A DNA stretch of 8,401 nucleotides from the NCBI GenBank assembly GCA_021850555.1, contig JAJZLX010000670.1:1-8401 (forward strand), in the 5' to 3' direction. Each line of letters begins with the position of its first letter. The first letter of the stretch is position 1. This DNA is from Pseudomonadota bacterium (GTDB taxonomy: Bacteria > Pseudomonadota > Gammaproteobacteria > Steroidobacterales > Steroidobacteraceae). Shown here piece after piece: positions 1 to 5,661 of this stretch. A model generated the notes under the pieces. The model had not been told where the DNA came from. It worked only from the letters and a program-made list of their open reading frames with translations, and made no database searches. The position numbers and the translations under genes are program-made.

Positions 1-54
1 AGCACTGCTTTCACACGGCAGGGGCCACTGGTTCGATCCCAGTACCGCCCACCA
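1..54 (+). tRNA. tRNA-Val(CAC), 3' part, cut by the window edge
   Basis: The visible sequence folds as the 3' two-thirds of a tRNA. The end of the D stem is at 1-3. The anticodon stem pairs 5-9 with 17-21 (one G-U) around the seven-base loop TTCACAC, giving anticodon CAC, which reads the valine codon GTG. A five-base variable loop occupies 22-26. The T arm pairs 27-31 with 39-43 around TTCGATC. The acceptor 3' strand is at 44-50, followed by discriminator A51 and an encoded CCA at 52-54. The 5' acceptor strand and most of the D arm lie outside the window. The encoded CCA and intact stems suggest a functional gene. The 3' ends of tRNA genes are common integration sites for mobile elements, and transposase debris lies nearby. 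Confidence 0.93.
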
Positions 55-323
55 ATAAAAACATATTATTTTTCAGCATTTTAACGCAATTATTAGATTT
101 ATTATAAGTTTCTGAAATCGGCGCTGATGCGAGGCGCCGGCGAGTGCGCGCAATCCGGCCTGTCTCGGCCGCGGGCCTGTCAAATCAAGGATGAACCAGC
201 GCGTCACTGCACGGTCGAGTCGCCCGGTTTGGGTCCCTGTGGTCAGTGAGGACGCTGCCGAGGACCCTTCAGTTCGCGCAGGAATTGGTAGAGCCGTTCC
301 ACCAGAGCGAGCCTCTCACCATC
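55..323. other. Non-coding stretch between tRNA-Val and the IS66 remnant
   Basis: No convincing gene is seen. About 55-115 is strikingly AT-rich and then changes abruptly to GC-rich sequence, which looks like a junction between DNA of different origin. There is a short direct repeat of GGCCTGTC near 155-180 and a weak GGCGC/GCGCC inverted repeat near 120-140, both of which may be chance. On the minus strand, the reading frame of the IS66 remnant continues past its stop for about 25 codons (about 323-249) as a peptide containing ERLALVERLYQFLREL. I do not recognise this, and it could be more transposon debris. No copy of the tRNA 3' end was found here that would mark an attachment site. Confidence 0.5.
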
Positions 324-691
324 TCAATCGTAGCGCTCCAGCCCATCGGTGAGTAACTTGCCTCGACAGGGGGCGCCGTCGGGATCGATGAACAGCTGCT
401 TCAGCCCCGCCTTGGTACGCGAGGGACTGTAGTCGTAGAGGATGATGCGTTGGCTGGGGGACCGGCGGCGCGCACGACCATGTAATGATCGGACTTCGGC
501 GCCTTCTCGCTCTTGAGCACTTGCAGCGGGCTCTCGTCCATGTGCCAGAAGGAGGCGATGAACAGCGCAGCCTTCAGGACTTTGATCAGCGGCAGGACTT
601 TCTCCCCGCCCACCGTGTTCACCCACGTGCCGGCCGTGCCGGGACTGAGGTCCATCCCAGAGCGCTCCAGCTGCCGGCTCGCGCGACCAAG
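324..691 (-). pseudogene. IS66-family transposase (TnpC) fragment, frameshifted
   Basis: This is a remnant of the DDE transposase of an IS66-family insertion sequence. The 5' part reads in one frame, with motifs such as ASRQLERSGMDLSPGT, HMDESPLQVLKSEKAP and SDHYM. The aspartate of HMDES is the expected first catalytic residue. Near 451-460 the frame is lost: RAAGPP should be followed directly by QRIILYDYSPSRTKAG, and that sequence continues in another frame, consistent with a single lost base. Homology then runs to GKLLTDGLERYD and a stop at about 324. The zinc-finger-like N-terminus, the remaining catalytic residues and the C-terminus are absent, and no IS66 terminal repeats or tnpA/tnpB partners are visible. 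It is a dead fragment whose upstream edge lies about 35 bp from the end of the histidine kinase gene. The family call rests on recognised motifs and not on a database search. Confidence 0.85.
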
Positions 692-725
692 AGTCCATCT
701 GCGCACAGTGCCCAAGAAAGCATCG

Positions 726-2072
726 TCAAAATATCAACCTCACGGTGGCGCCTCCTCCTGATGTTTGCAGGACGTCGACGCTCGCGCCGTGGGCAGCCGC
801 GATCTGGCGGACGAGCGTCAGTCCGATCCCGCTGCCGTGCCGCTTGGTCGTGAAGAACGGCACGAAGATTCTCTCGTGTTGCTCGGGTGGGATCCCGGGG
901 CCGTTGTCGGCCACGGCAATGACGATCCGACCATTGGCGCGGCGGGCGGAGAGATCGATGAGTCCGGACGGCGTATCACGCAAGGCGTCTATCGCGTTGC
1001 GCACGAGGTTGATCAGCGCCTGGTCGAGGAGTTCCACGTCCATCGCGAGCTCGAGCGTTTCAGGCTCGATGGTGGCTGTGATGCGAATGTCCCGTTCCGC
1101 CAGATCTGTCGCGAGGAGCCGCTGGATGCGCGCAAACAGGCGCTGCACGGGCAAGACCTGCATCTGAGCCTCCAGCGGCTTGGTCAGGCGGCGGTGACTG
1201 CGTACGAAATGCAGCAGACCTTCGCTCCTGCGGGTCGCGGTTTCCAGGGCTTCCAGGGCATCCGCCAGGGTAGTTGCGCGAGGATCGTCTGCCGGCAGTT
1301 GCGCGATGACCTCGCGCACCAGATCGCGAGCCGTGACGGCGAGGGAGGACACCGGCGTGAGAGAGTTCATCACCTCGTGCGCCATGACCCGGATGACCGT
1401 TTGCCAGGCGGCGAGCTCCTGCGCACTCATCTCGTTTTCGATGTTCTGAAGCGAAATGAGGCGGCGGCGCGTGGCGCCGGCGGTAATCTCAGTGGCCGCC
1501 ACCTTGAGCAGCAGCGCCCCGGAGGGCCGTTCCATGCGCAGGATCGCTGTATTCCCGGCGCGGAGCGATTCCAGTCCAACGGCAAACGGCTGCCCGTATT
1601 GGGAAAGCTGCCCGCTGTCGGTGATCGGACCTTCGAATAGCCGCCGAGCCGCCATGTTAAGGAGGTGCAGAGCGCCGTGCTCCTCGATGGACATCAGGGC
1701 CACCGGGACGTGGTTCACCAGGATCTGAAGGTAATGGCTCTGCGCGTCGCGCTCGGATCGGTTGGCGCGAAGCTTCGCGAGCACGCGCTCCATGGCAGCT
1801 CCGAGCTCGCGAAAAGCGCCATCGGAGCGCAACCCCGTGAAGCTTTGCGACAGATCATCCACCGCGAGCGCGTCCAGAAACCGCGCGACCTCGCGGCTCG
1901 ACTGCGTGGAGAAGCGCACGAGCAAGGCGGTCTCGGCGAGCGCCGCTACGGAGAGAAGTGCGATCGTTACGTACCACTGGGTGCGGGTGATCATCCACGC
2001 TAAGGCGGTGATCGTGAGAAAGAGCACGACCGCTCGCCAGACCACTCCCGTGTAGAAGCGGCTAAAGCCCAT
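726..2072 (-). CDS. NtrY-like sensor histidine kinase, membrane-bound, no periplasmic domain
   Basis: This 448-residue sensor kinase is predicted to autophosphorylate on His and pass the phosphate to the response regulator encoded just upstream. Two membrane helices (about 10-28 and 34-52) are separated by only some five residues, so there is no periplasmic sensor domain. A HAMP-like linker (about 55-105) and a PAS-like domain (about 112-210) follow. The H-box MAHEVMNSLTP has the phospho-acceptor at H232. The ATPase domain has the N-box NLVRNAIDAL (355-364), DNGPGIP (389-395), FVPFFTTK (403-410) and GSGIGL (413-418), so all catalytic motifs are intact. The HExxNxLTP form of the H-box is typical of NtrY/NtrB-type kinases paired with sigma-54 activators. 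I chose the ATG at 2072 because it overlaps the regulator's stop by 11 bp, as in translationally coupled pairs. An upstream in-frame start at 2162 would add 30 basic, low-complexity residues read from the regulator's HTH region. Ligand unknown. Confidence 0.92.
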   Translation of the reverse strand: MGFSRFYTGVVWRAVVLFLTITALAWMITRTQWYVTIALLSVAALAETALLVRFSTQSSREVARFLDALAVDDLSQSFTGLRSDGAFRELGAAMERVLAKLRANRSERDAQSHYLQILVNHVPVALMSIEEHGALHLLNMAARRLFEGPITDSGQLSQYGQPFAVGLESLRAGNTAILRMERPSGALLLKVAATEITAGATRRRLISLQNIENEMSAQELAAWQTVIRVMAHEVMNSLTPVSSLAVTARDLVREVIAQLPADDPRATTLADALEALETATRRSEGLLHFVRSHRRLTKPLEAQMQVLPVQRLFARIQRLLATDLAERDIRITATIEPETLELAMDVELLDQALINLVRNAIDALRDTPSGLIDLSARRANGRIVIAVADNGPGIPPEQHERIFVPFFTTKRHGSGIGLTLVRQIAAAHGASVDVLQTSGGGATVRLIF

Positions 2073-3447
2073 ATTTCTGTATTCGGCGGTAGAGTGAGGC
2101 GCGCGTGAGGCCGAGCGCTTCCGCCGCCCGGCTGATGTTTCTGCCGTGGGTTTCCAGGGCAAGAGCTACGGTATCTCGCTCGACGGCATCGAGTCTCGAT
2201 GCCTCCGCAGGCCGCGATGACGAGACCGGCGACGAGGCGCCGGCAAGCGAGAAGTCGCCCGGCTCGAGCATCACGCCTTCGCTCAATATCATCGCGCGCT
2301 CGACCGCGTGGCGCAGTGCACGCACGTTGCCCGGCCAGGGGTGGACCATCAGGCGCTCGAGCGCAGCGGCGCTCAATCGCTTGAGCGGCACGTTGTACTT
2401 CTCCGCGTACACCGCGATGAAGTGCTCGAGCAGCAGCGGTATATCCTCCCGCCGCTCCCGCAGCGGCGGCAAGCACACTTCCACCGTGTTGATTCGGTAG
2501 AGTAAATCCTGGCGAAAGACGTTCTCATCGGCGAGTCGCCCGACCGGGAGGTTCGTGGCGCAGATCAGTCGTACGTCGATGGGCTCGGGATTCTCGGCAC
2601 CGAGCGGTGTCACTTCCCTTCGCTCGAGCGCTGTGAGGAGCTTGCCTTGCAGATGCAGCGGGACATTGCCGATCTCATCGAGAAACAGCGTGCCGCCGGA
2701 GGCCGCTCGCAGCAGACCGACGCGGTCCTGTTTTGCGTCCGTAAAGGCTCCCCGGCGGTGCCCGAACAACTCGCTTTCGAAAAGCTGCCCAGAGACCGTG
2801 CCCAAGTCCACTCGCACGAAGGCTTCCTGCGCGCGTTGCGAGCGACGGTGAATATCGCGCGCGACCAGCTCCTTGCCCGTACCGTTTTCACCCAGCATCA
2901 GCACATTGGCGTCGGTGGGTGCGGCGCGACCGATTACCTGAAAGACGCGCAGCATGGCGGGCGAGGTTCCAATCATCTGGTCATCGACTCGAGTCGCCTG
3001 CGCAAGGCCCTGGCTGCGAGCGCGAAACTCCGTAGCTTCCAAGCGCGAGCGCCGTAGGTTGCTCGCGGCCAGAACCGTCGCGAGGAGTCTCTCATTTTCC
3101 CAGGGCTTGGTGACGAAGTCGGCGGCACCGCGCTTCATCGCTTCGACCGCCACAGCGACGTCGCCATGTGCGGTGATGAGCACGACCACCGCCTGTGGAT
3201 CGAGGGCGAGCACTTGGGCGAGCAGCGCCAGTCCTTCCTCACCCTGCCTGGCGCCGCCGGTGAAGTTCATGTCGAGAAGCAGGACGTCGAAGGCATTTCG
3301 CCGTACCCGCTCCGCAAGTGACGCCGGGTCACTCAATGTCTCCACGGAGGCGAAATGCCGCTTCAACAGCAGCCGAGCGGCGAGCAGCACGTCCTCTTCG
3401 TCGTCGACGATCAGGATGTGCGCAGAGTGAATGGGAAACGGTGCCAA
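2062..3447 (-). CDS. NtrC-family sigma-54-dependent response regulator (REC-AAA+-Fis)
   Basis: This 461-residue cytoplasmic transcription activator has three domains. The receiver domain (about 10-125) has acidic residues D15/D16, phospho-acceptor D59 (in LLLDMNF), T92 and K114 (in TKPW). The AAA+ domain (about 157-390) has Walker A GENGTGKE (186-193), Walker B LFLDEIG with D257/E258, and WPGNVRAL. The C-terminal Fis-type helix-turn-helix (about 437-458) is in GRNISRAAEALGLTRASLY. The sigma-54 contact loop reads GAFTDA (233-238) instead of the canonical GAFTGA. Phosphorylation should drive oligomerisation, and ATP hydrolysis should open the sigma-54 promoter. The start is a TTG at 3447, with GGA nine bases upstream, and it places the receiver domain normally; no in-frame ATG precedes HILIVDDE. 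The gene is the first of a two-gene unit with the kinase and diverges from the exporter operon, whose sigma-54 promoter is its likely target. Confidence 0.94.
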   Translation of the reverse strand: MAPFPIHSAHILIVDDEEDVLLAARLLLKRHFASVETLSDPASLAERVRRNAFDVLLLDMNFTGGARQGEEGLALLAQVLALDPQAVVVLITAHGDVAVAVEAMKRGAADFVTKPWENERLLATVLAASNLRRSRLEATEFRARSQGLAQATRVDDQMIGTSPAMLRVFQVIGRAAPTDANVLMLGENGTGKELVARDIHRRSQRAQEAFVRVDLGTVSGQLFESELFGHRRGAFTDAKQDRVGLLRAASGGTLFLDEIGNVPLHLQGKLLTALERREVTPLGAENPEPIDVRLICATNLPVGRLADENVFRQDLLYRINTVEVCLPPLRERREDIPLLLEHFIAVYAEKYNVPLKRLSAAALERLMVHPWPGNVRALRHAVERAMILSEGVMLEPGDFSLAGASSPVSSSRPAEASRLDAVERDTVALALETHGRNISRAAEALGLTRASLYRRIQKYGL

Positions 3448-3467
3448 ATATGCAAATCCGAAAAGCC

Positions 3468-3512
3468 AGTGTGCGGTCAGTGTCCGGTCACTTTGTACGC
3501 CAGCGGACAGTC
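3468..3512. promoter_or_regulatory. Candidate upstream activator sites for the sigma-54 regulator
   Basis: Two 11-bp units lie directly head to tail, AGTGTGCGGTC at 3468-3478 and AGTGTCCGGTC at 3479-3489, differing at one base. A third, inverted copy of the core follows: TGTCCG at 3481-3486 is mirrored by CGGACA at 3504-3509 with 17 bp between. The spacing of one helical turn between the direct copies and the position, roughly 75-120 bp upstream of the predicted start, are what is expected for enhancer sites of an NtrC-type activator. The array also lies just upstream of the regulator's own TTG start, so autoregulation is possible. That the adjacent regulator binds here is inference. Confidence 0.5.
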
Positions 3513-3516
3513 GATC

Positions 3517-3546
3517 GCCATAGCGGATCGTAACTTATTGAATCAA
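3517..3546 (-). promoter_or_regulatory. Weak candidate sigma-70 promoter for the two-component genes
   Basis: On the minus strand TTGATT (3546-3541) is followed after 18 bp by TATGGC (3522-3517). These match the -35 and -10 consensus at four and three of six positions. Transcription would start near 3510 and overlap the candidate activator sites, leaving a leader of about 60 bases before the TTG start. The matches are poor, and this is offered only as the best candidate in the gap. Confidence 0.25.
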
Positions 3547-3561
3547 AAAGGGTCGCGTCTA

Positions 3562-3577
3562 TGGTATGCCTCTTGCT
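3562..3577 (+). promoter_or_regulatory. Sigma-54 (-24/-12) promoter of the exporter operon
   Basis: TGGTATG at 3562-3568, a four-base spacer, then TTGCT at 3573-3577 fits the sigma-54 pattern TGGCACG-N4-TTGCW. The invariant GG (3563-3564) and GC (3575-3576) are exactly 10 bases apart. Transcription should begin near 3588, about 94 bases before the adaptor's start codon. The promoter faces the exporter operon, and the divergent gene encodes a sigma-54 activator, which supports the call strongly. Confidence 0.8.
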
Positions 3578-3681
3578 ACGCCAAGGGCATGGAATTCCGA
3601 AGAGGTTTCCTTGAGCGCCGGCTTACTCTCCTGGGTGGCGATAAGCCCGGCGACAATGGACGCTGTGCGTCGGACTCGGTG

Positions 3682-4947
3682 ATGGACAGGACTCTGGAGC
3701 GCCCGCCCGTGTGGCGGCGCTATGGGCCTTACGCGCTGATCGGCATGATCGTGGTGGGCGGCATGGCCTGGCTGCTGCATGGAGCGGGCATCAGCACGTA
3801 TCGCGTCCCGGTGGATCAACTGACGATCGGGACCGTGACGCGGGCCAGGTTCGACGATTACATCGCTGTGCGCGCCAGAGTGGCTCCGCTTGCCATCTAC
3901 TATCTCACCACCGAGCAAGGGGGCGTGGTGAAGCGCGTGGTGGTGCAAGACGGCGCCACGGTGAAGGCCGGCCAGCCGCTCATCGTGTTGTCGAATAGCG
4001 CACTGCGCCTTCAGGTCGCCTCCCGCGACGCGGGCACCGCGAACCAGATCAATGCCATCGAGAACACGCGCCTTTCGCTCGAGCAGACTCGTTTCAGCTT
4101 CCAGCAGCGGCTCCTCGACATCGAGCATCAGATCGCCGTGATCAAAGGCAAGCTCGCACGGGACAAGATCCTGCTTCGGGGCCAGGCAATCGCACCCATG
4201 CTCTATGCCCAGGAGCAGGAGCAGTACCGCTACGAGCTGACGCTGCGCACGGCCACCATCGCCTCGAGTAACGCCCAGCAGCGAGTGCGCGACACGGAGC
4301 TTGCAGAGCTGCGCAGCACGCTCGTCTCGCTCAAGAACGATCTTGCGATCGCCAAGGCGAGCCTGGCGGCGCTCACGATCCGGGCGCCGATCGGCGGTGA
4401 GCTCACGGCCCTCGATGCGAAAGTCGGCGAATCCAAAGCCTCCGGAGCCATCCTCGCTCAAGTGGACTCGCTCGGCCGGTTCAAGCTCACCGCGCGGGTG
4501 GATGAGTTCTATCTCGGCCGCATCGCGCTCGGCCAGGCGGCGCTCTTTACCGTCCGCGGCCGGAACTACCAGGCCACCCTCGTCAAGATCCACCCCAATG
4601 TGTCCAACGGCACCTTCAAAGTCGATCTTCATTTCAAGGGCGCAGTGCCCCCCGGCATCACGGTCGGGCAGGCGATCGATACGCGGCTCGAGCTGGGCGG
4701 TGCTTCCATGGCATTGCTGCTGCCGAACGGGCCCTTCTTTCAGGACACCGGAGGAACCTGGGCGTTCGTCCTCACGCCGGACGGCAGGTTCGCCACCCGG
4801 CGCAACATTGAGCTTGGCGAGCGTAACCCCGACGATGTCGAGGTACTCCAGGGTCTCACGTCCGGGGAGAAGGTCATCATCTCGAGCTATCAAGGGTTCA
4901 AGAGCGTCCAGCGCGTCGAGCTTACCCGGTCCGGTCACGACGATTGA
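3682..4947 (+). CDS. Periplasmic adaptor (membrane fusion) protein of a MacA/HlyD-like exporter
   Basis: This 421-residue adaptor would link the inner-membrane ABC transporter to an outer-membrane channel. A short cytoplasmic N-terminus is followed by one membrane anchor (about 17-34, ALIGMIVVGGMAWLL). A biotinyl-lipoyl half-motif comes next (about 77-104, EQGGVVKRVVVQDGATVKAG). A long alpha-helical hairpin rich in Gln, Glu, Arg and Leu spans about 110-230. The second lipoyl half begins at TIRAPIGGELTALDAKVGE, and beta-barrel and membrane-proximal domains follow (ARVDEFYLGRIALGQ, SGEKVIISSYQGFKSV). There is no lipobox. I chose the ATG at 3682 because it directly precedes the membrane anchor and has GGA seven bases upstream. 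An open frame reaches back to 3355, but it crosses the promoter and the regulator gene, and an ATG at 3589 would lie at the predicted transcription start. The ATPase gene begins 18 bp after the stop. No outer-membrane factor is encoded in the window. Confidence 0.9.
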   Translation: MDRTLERPPVWRRYGPYALIGMIVVGGMAWLLHGAGISTYRVPVDQLTIGTVTRARFDDYIAVRARVAPLAIYYLTTEQGGVVKRVVVQDGATVKAGQPLIVLSNSALRLQVASRDAGTANQINAIENTRLSLEQTRFSFQQRLLDIEHQIAVIKGKLARDKILLRGQAIAPMLYAQEQEQYRYELTLRTATIASSNAQQRVRDTELAELRSTLVSLKNDLAIAKASLAALTIRAPIGGELTALDAKVGESKASGAILAQVDSLGRFKLTARVDEFYLGRIALGQAALFTVRGRNYQATLVKIHPNVSNGTFKVDLHFKGAVPPGITVGQAIDTRLELGGASMALLLPNGPFFQDTGGTWAFVLTPDGRFATRRNIELGERNPDDVEVLQGLTSGEKVIISSYQGFKSVQRVELTRSGHDD

Positions 4948-4965
4948 ATACTCTCGGAGAATGGC

Positions 4966-5652
4966 ATGCTGTCACTCAAGCAACTGACCAAAGTCTATCG
5001 CACCACCGAGGTCGAGACGACAGCTCTGCGCAGCGTCGATCTGGACGTCGCCGCGGGCGAGTTCCTCGCCGTCATGGGACCATCCGGCTGCGGAAAATCC
5101 ACGCTGCTCAACATCGTGGGCATGCTCGACAACCCATCCGGCGGTGAATACTGGTTCGCGGACCGGAACATCGCCGGGTGGAGCGAGGGCCAGCTCTCCG
5201 AGCTGCGCAAGAACAGCATCGGGTTCATCTTTCAGAGCTTCAATCTCGTCGATGACCTGACCGTGTTCGAGAACGTGGAGTTGGCACTGCTTTACCACAA
5301 GGATGTGCCGGCGCGAGAGCGCAAGGCTCGTGTCCGCGCGGCTCTGGAGAACATGAAGGTCGCACACCGCGCCAAGCACAGACCCCAGCAGCTCTCCGGG
5401 GGGCAGCAGCAGCGCGTGGCCATCGCCCGAGCGACGGTATCGCGCCCGAACCTGCTGCTGGCCGATGAGCCCACCGGAAATCTCGACTCCGCGATGGGCG
5501 AGGAGGTCATGCAGCTGCTGACCGAGTTGAATCAGGCGGGCACCACGATCGTGATGGTGACGCACTCTCCCTCGCATGCCGACTACGCCCACCGCGTGGT
5601 GCACCTGCTCGACGGGGCGATCGTCACCGACCGGGTGAGGCAGGCCGTCTGA
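4966..5652 (+). CDS. ABC transporter ATP-binding protein, MacB/LolD type
   Basis: This 228-residue nucleotide-binding subunit would power the FtsX-type permease downstream from the cytoplasmic face. All ABC motifs are present: Walker [10 protein letters not shown] (38-46), Q-loop Q90 in FIFQSFNLV, signature LSGGQQQR (143-150), Walker B LLLADE (163-168) followed by PTGNLD, and the H-loop H200 in VTHSP. The start [10 protein letters not shown], the PTGNLD motif and the short length are those of the MacB/LolD/FtsE group, which couples ATP hydrolysis to movement of periplasmic domains. GGAG at 4955-4958 sits seven bases before the ATG. The gene is 18 bp after the adaptor and 9 bp before the permease, so one transcript is expected. 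In MacB proper the ATPase and permease are fused; here they are separate proteins. Intact and apparently functional. Confidence 0.95.
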   Translation: MLSLKQLTKVYRTTEVETTALRSVDLDVAAGEFLAVMGPSGCGKSTLLNIVGMLDNPSGGEYWFADRNIAGWSEGQLSELRKNSIGFIFQSFNLVDDLTVFENVELALLYHKDVPARERKARVRAALENMKVAHRAKHRPQQLSGGQQQRVAIARATVSRPNLLLADEPTGNLDSAMGEEVMQLLTELNQAGTTIVMVTHSPSHADYAHRVVHLLDGAIVTDRVRQAV

Positions 5653-5661
5653 GACGTACCC

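Noticed and set aside
55..80. Possible terminator after the tRNA (A-run, then T-run)
   Set aside because: The A5/T5 pairing is very weak and there is no GC stem, so it is not a convincing intrinsic terminator.
601..620. CCGCCCACC resembling the tRNA acceptor end, as a possible attachment site
   Set aside because: Only about nine bases match and they lie inside the IS66 coding remnant, so chance is the better explanation.
765..1640. 291-codon plus-strand open frame opposite the histidine kinase
   Set aside because: No recognisable protein. The minus strand carries every kinase motif in order across the same span.
2073..2162. Upstream start for the kinase at 2162
   Set aside because: It would add 30 residues read from the regulator's helix-turn-helix coding region. 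The ATG at 2072 gives the normal 11-bp stop/start overlap and places the first helix near the N-terminus.
3440..3453. Second GG-N10-GC spacing on the plus strand
   Set aside because: Only the invariant dinucleotides match. The flanking bases do not resemble TGGCACG/TTGCW, and it overlaps the regulator start.
3355..3681. N-terminal extension of the adaptor back to 3355 (with cysteine-rich CQICKSEKPVCGQC)
   Set aside because: The apparent Cys motif is read through the regulator's 5' end, the half-sites and the sigma-54 promoter, so it is not expected to be translated.
3559..4938. Long (459-codon) open frame antisense to the adaptor gene
   Set aside because: It is a shadow of GC-rich codon use. 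Its translation shows no domain, and the plus-strand adaptor is unmistakable.
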